From Mesobacillus selenatarsenatis SF-1 (GTDB lineage Bacteria; Bacillota; Bacilli; Bacillales; Cytobacillaceae), in contig NZ_BASE01000054.1 in NCBI RefSeq assembly GCF_000813125.1, forward strand, positions 1 through 64,000: a stretch of DNA of 64,000 nt, given 5' to 3'. Made by a program: the position numbers and the translations under genes. Of the stretch, positions 30,653 through 38,084 are shown one piece after another. Position 1 is the stretch's first letter. Each line of letters begins with the position of its first letter. Under the pieces are notes generated by a model. That model saw only the letters and a program-made list of their open reading frames with translations. It did no database searches and was not told the DNA's origin.

Positions 30653-32357
30653 TCAAACAAGGTTTCTAGTTACTATTTTTCTTTCTGCTTTGGCTAGTTT
30701 AGGTTTAGGTTATTTTTTTGACGTAAAGGAATGGATACTCTACGTGTTCATTTTCTTAGTCGGAGTTATAGCTATTCATTTTGTAAACAAAAATCTATCT
30801 ACGTATACGATAGGAAATTATATAATAATATCCCTATTTTCCATTTTTCTATTAGTTAGCACAAAAGGAGAACAATTACTTCTACAAGGTAATCATTTTA
30901 TTCTATATCTCCTTGTCTTTCTATTGGGGTTTATTTATGTAAACTTCATATTATTGGCCATTTTAACCATTGTTTTAAGGTATAAAGTCGAAAGTAAGGA
31001 GCTGGAAATCAGTAAATTCAGAATCCTAATCTATGGATTGCCAACTATTTTAATTGCTCCGCTCTATTTAATTGCGTTTTTTCCTGGGGTTTTAACACCT
31101 GACTCTTTTGCGCAATGGGGGCAAGCACATGGGGCGCCTTATAATAACTGGCATCCCCTCATGTATACTCTCCTTATTGAAACGTTAATACAAATTATTG
31201 ATTCACCTGCTATAGTGGCTGGATTTCAAATACTTTTAATGGTGCTGATCTTTGGCTATTGTCTATATCGTTTTGAGTTACGAGGGGTTCCACGGAAAAT
31301 CTTATATATAGTAGCTATAGTTTTAGCCCTGCTACCTATGAACGGAATCTACTCAGTTACCGTTTGGAAGGATATTCTTTATAACTTGTTTCTTTTGTTA
31401 TTTACTATGAACATTATTGAGATGGTCCTTTCGAAAGGAAGATGGATCAGTAAAAGTGGAAATATTAGTGTTTTTATTTTCTCTTCATTAGGCTTAATTT
31501 TCTTCAGACATAACGGATTCCCGGTGTTTCTAGTGTTTTCTATGTTTTTATTTCTAGCTTATTGGAGACAGTGGAAACAATTATTACCTATTACACTTAG
31601 TATTGTTATTGTTCATTCTATATACACTGGGCCGATTTTTGAAGCGTTGAAGGTAAGGGATTCGGATCCTAATGAGCTGTTGAGTATTCCATCTCAACAG
31701 CTAGCTAACGTCATTGTCCATGATGGTATAATGACAGAGGGTCAAAAGAATTACATAAATGAAATCTTTCCTTTAGCTATGTGGAAGGAGTATTACCACC
31801 CATATACATCAGATCCTATAAAGTTTTCCGATGAATACAATCGTGAAGCGATATTCCCTAATCGATTTAATGAATATTTAAAGGTTTGGTGGAGTGTTAG
31901 CCTGCAAAATCCAACCCTAGTTATAGACGCCTTTGTAAAGCAAACATCTATTGTATGGCAGATAAATGAGCCAGAAGGTCTTGGACAACAATCAACCTAT
32001 GTAACATATATTCATGAGAATAAATATGGAATTGAACGAATAACAGTAAGTGAAAATATTCGGAACATGATGACCGAATATCTTGAGGTTTCAAAAACAG
32101 AAGGAGTAGTAAAAATGGTCATTTGGAGACCTGCACTTCATATGTTTATCGCTTTATATTTTGGATATATCGCGTATCTCAGGTTTGGGATGAAATCTCT
32201 ATTGGTTCTATTACCTTTCATGCTAAATATCATGAGTATATTTGTTGCTGTTCCAGCTCAGAGTTATCGTTATTTGTATGGGACCACGTTAGTCATGGTC
32301 ATAATCATCTTGTATAGTTTTCTATCCGAGAAGGAGAAAAGTAAGAATGTTAGCTAA
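30642..32357 (+). CDS. Polytopic membrane protein, GtrII/DUF6020-like glycosyltransferase
   Basis: 571 residues with about a dozen hydrophobic segments and one large extracytoplasmic stretch (about 330-480). An acidic motif FFPGVLTPDSFAQW (about 148-161) follows an early helix, and NNWHPLMYTLLIE comes shortly after, consistent with GT-C enzymes that use lipid-linked sugars. Placement behind a GtrB-type enzyme suggests it attaches the flipped sugar to a surface polymer or lipid. DUF6020 is my best family match from recall. Two start codons in a row (GTGATGAATAAT) overlap the end of the GT2 gene. Confidence 0.75.
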   Translation: MMNNQTRFLVTIFLSALASLGLGYFFDVKEWILYVFIFLVGVIAIHFVNKNLSTYTIGNYIIISLFSIFLLVSTKGEQLLLQGNHFILYLLVFLLGFIYVNFILLAILTIVLRYKVESKELEISKFRILIYGLPTILIAPLYLIAFFPGVLTPDSFAQWGQAHGAPYNNWHPLMYTLLIETLIQIIDSPAIVAGFQILLMVLIFGYCLYRFELRGVPRKILYIVAIVLALLPMNGIYSVTVWKDILYNLFLLLFTMNIIEMVLSKGRWISKSGNISVFIFSSLGLIFFRHNGFPVFLVFSMFLFLAYWRQWKQLLPITLSIVIVHSIYTGPIFEALKVRDSDPNELLSIPSQQLANVIVHDGIMTEGQKNYINEIFPLAMWKEYYHPYTSDPIKFSDEYNREAIFPNRFNEYLKVWWSVSLQNPTLVIDAFVKQTSIVWQINEPEGLGQQSTYVTYIHENKYGIERITVSENIRNMMTEYLEVSKTEGVVKMVIWRPALHMFIALYFGYIAYLRFGMKSLLVLLPFMLNIMSIFVAVPAQSYRYLYGTTLVMVIIILYSFLSEKEKSKNVS

Positions 32358-32694
32358 TCTTTCTGCCTTCAAAAATAATCAAAAAGGTATAATATTCATG
32401 ATACTGGCAGCAGTTTGTACATCAACTGGTCAGCTATTTTGGAAAGTCTCAGAAGGACAACTTAGTTGGTCCTTATTTTTAGGGCTTGTATTATATGGCC
32501 TAGGTGCCATTACCATGATGGTTGCCTTTCGTTATGGAAAACTGTCTGTCCTTCATCCGCTAATGAGTATAAGTTATGTACTGGCTATCTTACTTGGACA
32601 ATGGTTCCTTCAGGAAGCGCTATCCTTAATCAATTATGTGGGAATACTATTCATAATATTTGGATCAATTATTATGGGTGGAGAAACAGAATGA
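32347..32694 (+). CDS. EamA/SMR-like small membrane protein, flippase half 1
   Basis: 115 residues with four hydrophobic segments (about 15-32, 38-58, 65-86, 93-110) and the drug/metabolite-transporter style ending VGILFIIFGSIIM. It overlaps the previous gene by 11 bases and the next by 4 (ATGA). Paired small DMT proteins of this size act as lipid-linked sugar flippases, for example ArnE/ArnF in lipid A modification. Here the pair would replace GtrA. The role is inferred from operon context. Confidence 0.78.
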   Translation: MLANLSAFKNNQKGIIFMILAAVCTSTGQLFWKVSEGQLSWSLFLGLVLYGLGAITMMVAFRYGKLSVLHPLMSISYVLAILLGQWFLQEALSLINYVGILFIIFGSIIMGGETE

Positions 32695-33020
32695 TTACAC
32701 CATTTTTAATGATTGTTCTCATGACTATTCTTGGTGCACTTGGGGGATTTTGTTTTAAGCTAGCTACTGCGGGGCAAAAGTTAATTAGTACTAAATTTGT
32801 AGTTATGTTTAGCCTAGGTGGGTTGTTGTATCTAACAGCAGCGATTATAAATATATATGTACTAAAATTACTTCCCTATACAGTTGTTTTTCCTTTAACG
32901 TCAATCACGTATATTTGGACGTTAATCATTTCTTCTAAATGGTTAGATGAAAAGGTGACTAAGAAAAAAATGATTGGCGTATTATCGATTCTTCTTGGGG
33001 CTTACCTTCTTGTCCTGTAA
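32691..33020 (+). CDS. EamA/SMR-like small membrane protein, flippase half 2
   Basis: 109 residues, four hydrophobic segments, with the DMT-type end KMIGVLSILLGAYLLVL. It starts inside the stop of the previous gene (ATGA overlap), so the two products are probably made in equal amount and form a heterodimer. Last gene of the glycosylation operon. The gap to the next, minus-strand gene is 266 bases and contains a shared bidirectional terminator. Confidence 0.78.
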   Translation: MITPFLMIVLMTILGALGGFCFKLATAGQKLISTKFVVMFSLGGLLYLTAAIINIYVLKLLPYTVVFPLTSITYIWTLIISSKWLDEKVTKKKMIGVLSILLGAYLLVL

Positions 33021-33257
33021 AATGAAGTTCTGATGGGATAGATTGGAAATGAACAAGTATAATGATAAATCATAAATTTTCTTATGTTTCCTAAAGTATG
33101 ATAATACCTATTATTTTCAAAAGTATTTTTATTTTATATGTAATAAATGCCCGTTTATTAGCTGAAAAGTAGTAATTAAAGCCTTGGGTATTTAGGGTTG
33201 GAAACTTTATGCTTTGTTCTTTGAAAATAAATTTGTTTACGTCACGTTTTATAGGAA

Positions 33258-33300
33258 AAAAAGCATAAGATTGCCAAATGGCAGGCTTATGCTTTTTTTA
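33258..33300. terminator. Hairpin of the three-copy terminator family, version C
   Basis: AAGCATAAGATTGCCA and TGGCAGGCTTATGCTT pair, with A and T runs on both sides. It serves convergent genes: its right arm overlaps the stop codon of the minus-strand YwaF-like gene. Confidence 0.8.
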
Positions 33301-34018
33301 ATTTTTTCATTCTGTTAGACACCCAGAACGGCAAATACAAAATAAAGAATGTAACAAGCGCAATGGCTTCTAATGAAAGGATATACCATGGCCATGGTCC
33401 GAGATAGTCAATCAGCGACGGGTTGACTGGTTTTTCGGAAATGTACATATAGTTGCCTTCGATCAAAAAGTTGACGATGAAGACGATGAGTGTATAGACG
33501 TTCAGCCAGAGAAATGCTTTCCAGATGGATTTCCCGGTCGGCCTGTATCCAGCCACAAACACCATGAACAGGTTGGCAAACACCGTCCCTCCATGGGATA
33601 TGAAGAAATGGACATAGCGGTAGTGGGGGAAGGTGTACAGGCTGATGTCTGGCGTGATCATTGCCTGCAGCGCGCTGCCGACTCCGACAAAATAGGTGAA
33701 TTCAAATAATCTATAACTTTTAGTTAAAAGTAGAATGGCGGATAGGATGAGTGAAATACTGCTCAGATGAAGGGGGAGTGAATATTGGTAGCTCCAATTG
33801 CCGCTCCACCAAAGCCATGCTTGCAGGCTAATTTCAGAAATGATCAAAACAAGAAATAATCCAACTCGTGTAATACGGTTGATACTTGGATTTTTCAGCT
33901 CTTTGCGAAGCAAGAATAGCATGATGATAATAAACAGGAAAGCCGCGAGCGTAAACAGGTGAACACTGGAAAATAGCTGAAAGACATTTTCTGTACCTGG
34001 CTCAAATAGTTCTCTCAT
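33287..34018 (-). CDS. YwaF/TIGR02206-family membrane protein
   Basis: Integral membrane protein of unknown function, 243 residues with about six or seven hydrophobic helices. Recognisable features are the N-terminal LFSSVHLFTLAAFL, QAWLWWSGNWSYQYSLPLHLSS (about 67-88), FISHGGTVFANLFMVF (about 138-153) and the ending FWVSNRMKKLKKA. Family members in Bacillus are of the same length. GGAGGAGG stands before the ATG. The stop codon lies inside the terminator hairpin. Confidence 0.85.
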   Translation of the reverse strand: MRELFEPGTENVFQLFSSVHLFTLAAFLFIIIMLFLLRKELKNPSINRITRVGLFLVLIISEISLQAWLWWSGNWSYQYSLPLHLSSISLILSAILLLTKSYRLFEFTYFVGVGSALQAMITPDISLYTFPHYRYVHFFISHGGTVFANLFMVFVAGYRPTGKSIWKAFLWLNVYTLIVFIVNFLIEGNYMYISEKPVNPSLIDYLGPWPWYILSLEAIALVTFFILYLPFWVSNRMKKLKKA

Positions 34019-34159
34019 AAGCCCTCCTCCAATCGTTTAATAGTTCAATTTTTCCAAATCATACTCTTAATTTAACATATTCTCAGCTGGCATATATATG
34101 GTTAGAAAAACACTCTAATAATTTAGTATATGAAAATATGTATTTCATCAGTAAAATAA

Positions 34160-34216
34160 AGGTAACGAAAAAAGAATCTGGAACAGCCAGTGGATGCTGA
34201 CTAGTTCCAAATTCTT
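34160..34216 (-). terminator. Leftward terminator with no gene in front of it
   Basis: AAGAATCTGGAAC and GTTCCAAATTCTT pair with one mismatch. The T run lies on the left when read on the minus strand, so it stops leftward transcription. No leftward gene ends here: to its right is a plus-strand permease gene. Confidence 0.65.
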
Positions 34217-34253
34217 CATCATCAAAAACAGCTGATGTTTGAGAGGGTTTACC

Positions 34254-35168
34254 ATGAAAGTATTGATTTTTTCCTTTAAAAGAATCATGATCGCCATTCC
34301 TAGTTTGCTGCTGACCTCCATGGTTGTCTTCTTTTTGTTCATGATGATGCCAAGGGTGATGGGGACGGACTATGACCTTGCAATTCTATGGGTGGAATAT
34401 AAAAAGTGGATTGTCAGTTTTCTGACGGGCGATCTGGGGATGTCGTCGTATTATCGTGTGCCCGTTTCGATGATTCTCCGGGAAAAAATGACCAATACCC
34501 TTGTTCTCGGAATTGTATCCTTGCTGATTACCTATGTGCTGTCTTTTTTCATGGGGAGGTACGCTGGCCGGAACCCTAATACAATGGGAGACAGGCTGAT
34601 CAGTGGGTTGAATTATACTGGACTTTCCCTGCCGTTGATTGTTGTTTCCGTTTACTCGATCTATTTCTTTTCGTTCGAGCTGAACTGGTTTCCTTCCAAT
34701 GGCTCAGTCGATATCACTGTGCCTGAAGGGACATGGGAATATTGGCTGGACAGGGTTCATCATCTCATTTTGCCGGCAACTGTATTGGGGATTGTCGGGA
34801 CAGCTACATACACACAATTTCTGAGAGATGATATCGTGGAAAACAGTCGAAAGGAATTTGTCAGAACGGCAAAATCCATTGGGCTATCGGAAAAGAGAAT
34901 TTACAATGTCCATATCTTAAAAAATTCCCTGATTCCAATCGTCACCTTTCTGGGAATTGATTTAGTCAACATCGTGAATGGTGCAATCATTGTTGAAACA
35001 ATTTTTACTTATCCAGGCATCGGCCAGCTGTTCATCAAGTCGATTAACATGCGGGATCACGCGATGGTAATGAATCTGACGATGATGTTCTCCACCATCA
35101 TGATCATTGGAAATATGATCTCCGATATCCTCTACGGTATGGTTGACCCGCGAATTAAGCTGGAGTAG
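34254..35168 (+). CDS. ABC transporter permease, OppB/DppB type
   Basis: Membrane subunit of a peptide/nickel-type ABC importer, 304 residues. It shows about six helices and the permease signature EFVRTAKSIGLSEKRIYNVHILKNS (about 204-228; EAA-type loop contacting the ATPase), then GAIIVETIFTYPGIGQL. The start at 34254 has GAGAGGG 6 bases upstream. Unlike normal opp/dpp operons there is no binding protein, second permease or ATPase beside it, so it is an orphan: it either works with distant subunits or is what remains after a deletion. The length is slightly short. Confidence 0.85.
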   Translation: MKVLIFSFKRIMIAIPSLLLTSMVVFFLFMMMPRVMGTDYDLAILWVEYKKWIVSFLTGDLGMSSYYRVPVSMILREKMTNTLVLGIVSLLITYVLSFFMGRYAGRNPNTMGDRLISGLNYTGLSLPLIVVSVYSIYFFSFELNWFPSNGSVDITVPEGTWEYWLDRVHHLILPATVLGIVGTATYTQFLRDDIVENSRKEFVRTAKSIGLSEKRIYNVHILKNSLIPIVTFLGIDLVNIVNGAIIVETIFTYPGIGQLFIKSINMRDHAMVMNLTMMFSTIMIIGNMISDILYGMVDPRIKLE

Positions 35169-35196
35169 CTCATCCAATTGGGTTAGTTTTTTTGTG
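35165..35196 (+). terminator. Terminator after the permease gene
   Basis: CTCATCC, loop AATT and GGGTTAG form a short imperfect stem followed by a run of Ts, overlapping the permease stop. Confidence 0.6.
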
Positions 35197-35281
35197 ATAA
35201 AACTCCTAGTTTTAAAACTTTCGTTTATAGAAGGATATCTGATATGATTATAATGAAATAGAGAAAAGGAGGAATTTTCCT

Positions 35282-35845
35282 ATGTATGATGTAGCAATTA
35301 TTGGAGCAGGCCCTGCAGGCGGAAGCGCAGCGATTTTCGCAGCAAAGGCTGGCAAGAAAACAGTCGTGCTGGACAACAATAAAAGTGTAACGAAGCGTGC
35401 CTGGATGGAGAACCACTACGGAGCTCCTGAAATCGCAGGTCCTGACCTAGTAGAAACTGGCATCAAGCAGGCGAAAAAATTTGGTGCTGAGTTCGTTGAA
35501 ACAACAGTGACTTCTGTCAGCAAAACAGACAGCGGCGTTAAAGTCGTAACGGAAAGCGGCGAGTATGAAGCAAAGCATGTCATCATCGCGTCAGGCATGA
35601 TGACGGATGTAGCTGAAGCATCAGGTCTTGCAACAAAGGATGGCACAGAGCCAAGAATCAAGACAATTTTTGATGTCGATGCTGCTGGTAAAACAAATGT
35701 TGAAGGCGTTTGGGCTGCAGGCACATGCGCAGGCGTAAGCATGCACACAATCATCACAGCTGGAGACGGTGCGAAGGTTGCCATCAACGTCATCAGTGAA
35801 CTGAACGGTGAGCGTTATGTCGATCATGATGTTTTAAAAGCTTAA
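35282..35845 (+). CDS. Small FAD-dependent oxidoreductase, thioredoxin-reductase-like
   Basis: 187-residue flavoprotein made of the FAD-binding half only. Features are GAGPAGGSAA at residues 8-17 (dinucleotide fold), the ATG-like HVIIASGMM (about 101-109) and the second FAD motif GVWAAGTCAG (about 140-149). No redox-active CxxC and no NADPH domain are present, unlike true thioredoxin reductase. AGGAGG lies before the ATG. Such short proteins are common in Bacillaceae; the electron partner is unknown. Confidence 0.85.
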   Translation: MYDVAIIGAGPAGGSAAIFAAKAGKKTVVLDNNKSVTKRAWMENHYGAPEIAGPDLVETGIKQAKKFGAEFVETTVTSVSKTDSGVKVVTESGEYEAKHVIIASGMMTDVAEASGLATKDGTEPRIKTIFDVDAAGKTNVEGVWAAGTCAGVSMHTIITAGDGAKVAINVISELNGERYVDHDVLKA

Positions 35846-35849
35846 TTGT

Positions 35850-35886
35850 AAAAAGCCTTGCAGCAATCTGCAAGGCTTCGCTTATT
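35850..35886 (+). terminator. Terminator after the FAD oxidoreductase
   Basis: AAGCCTTGCAG and CTGCAAGGCTT form an 11-bp stem, followed by a modestly T-rich stretch. Confidence 0.8.
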
Positions 35887-35949
35887 TTAATAGGTTGTTA
35901 GAGATATTTGCCATTTGAGTAGATTATGGCGTCCTGCTTAAAATGTCCG

Positions 35950-36216
35950 CTAATTGTTATATTTAAACTGGTCCTCGATTCTTCCATCCTTATCGTGGAT
36001 GTAAGCCATCGTGCCAGCATCTTCAGCCATTCGTTTTGCTTCACTCACAGCCTCAGATCTTGAGTCAGTAGTAAGCTCTGGGTCATCCTGGCCTTCCTTC
36101 TTTACAGCCCAACCCTTTTCGTCATGAGGCACAGCATGGAATCGTGCATCAACTGTACCGGCACGGTCCTTGAAATATTCCTCACGTTCCATTCCATTTT
36201 CCTGATTCTTTGCCAT
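35950..36216 (-). CDS. DUF2188 protein
   Basis: 88 residues. The C-terminal half has the DUF2188 pattern: FHAVPHDEKGWAVKKEG, then SRSEAVSEAKRMAEDAG and the final YIHDKDGRIEDQF (about 73-85). The N-terminal 25 residues are charged. Function is unknown; the family is small, soluble and widespread. GGAGG precedes the start on the minus strand. Confidence 0.85.
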   Translation of the reverse strand: MAKNQENGMEREEYFKDRAGTVDARFHAVPHDEKGWAVKKEGQDDPELTTDSRSEAVSEAKRMAEDAGTMAYIHDKDGRIEDQFKYNN

Positions 36217-36308
36217 GTAAAAATACCTCCTCGAATGCTGGATTACCTAATAAAGGTATTATAAATTTACCCAGGCTATTTTTAAGGAAACAAGAATATT
36301 TCTGCTTT

Positions 36309-36861
36309 TCACCCAGTTTCATCCATATAATCTATTGTGGAACCAACTGCCTCAATAATGGAGCCTGTAGCCTGAATCCAGCTCCCGGCTGTATTGATAT
36401 TTTTCCCTTCCCCGCCTTGAAGCTCAATGATGCCTGAGATCGCTTGCATTGAATTCCCGATGATTTGAAGCAGGCTTCCGTATAAATGGTAGAGTGACTC
36501 AACGGAATGATCATTTGCTAAAGTATCTTTAAGGACGGCGCTGCCTCCTAGTGCCTGCATCAGATTACCTTTGATATCCAGCACCTGTTCCGTTTCTTCA
36601 TTCACAGGAAGAAGAATGCCCGCAACCACCGTAATATTCCCTGCCGACTGGATCATGTTTTCCAATCTTCTCCATTGTAAAATAGAGCTCACTGTCTGCA
36701 ATCAGTGCATTACCCAAAGCCTGAAGCTCGTTTCCCCACAGGTTAAAGCTGGTCAGCTGGCCTTCGGTAAAATTCTTCAAAGGGGTGCTTCCAATTGCCG
36801 CAAGAGTGGTTCCGGATGCCTGAATCCACGCGCCAAAAAGTTCCTTCCGCTCATTTTCCAT
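36309..36861 (-). pseudogene. DUF6944-like repetitive protein, frameshifted
   Basis: Two overlapping minus-strand frames carry one protein. The first gives MENERKELFGAWIQASGTT up to ELYFTMEKIG; the second resumes with NMIQSAGNITVVAG and ends at 36309 with GSTIDYMDETG. Removing one base from the 4-base run at 36658-36661 joins them into one chain of about 183 residues with repeated WIQASG/MIQSAG/WIQATG units, the usual form as I recall it. The break may be real or a sequencing error. The gene is divergent from cwlJ. Confidence 0.75.
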
Positions 36862-36915
36862 GATTATCGCCGCCTTCGTCCTGATATCATCTTATACGTG
36901 CAAAGGGGATTTGTT

Positions 36916-36960
36916 ATGGACTATGAACAAGAAATCCGTATAGCCCAAGCTCTTGAATAA
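36916..36960 (+). CDS. Possible 14-residue leader or small ORF before cwlJ
   Basis: ATG to TAA encodes MDYEQEIRIAQALE, with AAAGGGGA 8 bases upstream. It lies 85 bases before the cwlJ start on the same strand. It may be a leader or chance. Confidence 0.25.
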   Translation: MDYEQEIRIAQALE

Positions 36961-37045
36961 TAGGAATAGAAGTGAAGGAGTGTAGCCCTGGAACCAGGTG
37001 GGTTATATACCTATGAACGGAGAATCCGATGGTGGAGGTTATGCC

Positions 37046-37474
37046 ATGGCAGTAGTAAAGCATACGGAGGCTGATGTCGATCTGCTGGCGCGATTGTTAC
37101 GAGCGGAGGCTGAGGCTGAGGGGCAACAGGGAATGCTGATGGTGGGAAACGTAGGGATTAACAGGATACGTGCGAACTGTTCGGATTTTGAGGGGTTAAG
37201 GACGGTTCCGCAGATGATTTATCAGGAACATGCTTTTGAAGCAACACAAAAGGGATATTTTTATCAGCGGGCAAGAGAGTCTGAAAAAAGACTTGCGAGG
37301 CGTGCACTTAAGGGAGAAAGACTATGGCCGTCAAAATTTAGCCTCTGGTATTTCCGTCCGCCAGGGGATTGTCCGCCAACATGGTACAATCAGCCGCATG
37401 TCGGCCGATTTAAGCTTCACTGCTTTTATGAGCCAACAGGTGAAGAGTGTGCGAATATTTATAACACCTTTTAA
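37046..37474 (+). CDS. cwlJ: CwlJ, spore cortex-lytic hydrolase
   Basis: Cortex-degrading enzyme used during spore germination, activated by Ca-dipicolinate, located in the spore coat. The 142 residues match the Bacillus length and order: ADVDLLARLLRAEAEAEGQQG (active Glu region of Hydrolase_2), VGNVGINR, SLWYFRPPGDCP and the C-terminal YNTF. The start at 37046 follows GGAGG and yields the family N-terminus MAVVKHTEADVD. The usual neighbour gerQ is not in this window. Confidence 0.94.
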   Translation: MAVVKHTEADVDLLARLLRAEAEAEGQQGMLMVGNVGINRIRANCSDFEGLRTVPQMIYQEHAFEATQKGYFYQRARESEKRLARRALKGERLWPSKFSLWYFRPPGDCPPTWYNQPHVGRFKLHCFYEPTGEECANIYNTF

Positions 37475-37480
37475 ATAGCT

Positions 37481-37517
37481 GGACTGTCTGGTTTTGAACC
37501 TGGCAGTCTTTTTTTGT
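37481..37517 (+). terminator. Terminator after cwlJ
   Basis: GACTGTCTGGTT and AACCTGGCAGTC form an imperfect stem followed by seven Ts. Confidence 0.8.
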
Positions 37518-37626
37518 TTCCATATTGACATAGGAAGTGGTTAGGATTAAAGTTAAAAAGGTTAATAGTTAAACAGTTGAACAGTTAAACAATGGAATAA
37601 GTTTTAGACGGGGTGAATATATAAAC

Positions 37627-38082
37627 ATGTGTGATAAATCGATCAAGGATTTAGTTGACCATTATATCCATGTTTCTTTCTCGGTCAACAAGATTGCCGA
37701 GGGGATGATCAAGGAAGAAATAAGTTCTGATCTGACCAATGACCAGCACTATACACTGCGTTATATCAATAAAGTCGGCACTTGTACGTCCTCCGAGCTG
37801 GCAGAAGTATTCGATGTCAAAAAAAGTGCAATCACAGCGATTATTACACGGTTATGGGAAAAAGGGCTGATACTAAGGACACGAGATGAAAATGACAGAC
37901 GTCTCGTGCACCTGTCTTTGACTGAAGAGGGAGATGAATTATTCCGGAAGACGGAGGAGCGAATCCAGGCATTGGTAGGATCGTTTATAGAAAAGTTTGA
38001 TCAAGATGAAATCGTCCAGTTCCTCAAGACTTACGACAAACTGAATGAAATTTTAACAGATAGAAAGAGCAGGGTGGAATAA
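37627..38082 (+). CDS. MarR-family transcriptional regulator
   Basis: 151 residues: dimerisation helices at both ends and the winged helix with CTSSELAEVFDVKKSAITAII (recognition helix, about 54-74) and wing LRTRDENDRRLVHLSLTEEG (about 83-102), a classic MarR pattern. It lies 2 bases before the MMPL exporter gene, so it almost certainly controls that exporter and itself, probably by release on binding a small molecule. The ATG has only a weak site. Confidence 0.93.
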   Translation: MCDKSIKDLVDHYIHVSFSVNKIAEGMIKEEISSDLTNDQHYTLRYINKVGTCTSSELAEVFDVKKSAITAIITRLWEKGLILRTRDENDRRLVHLSLTEEGDELFRKTEERIQALVGSFIEKFDQDEIVQFLKTYDKLNEILTDRKSRVE

Positions 38083-38084
38083 AA

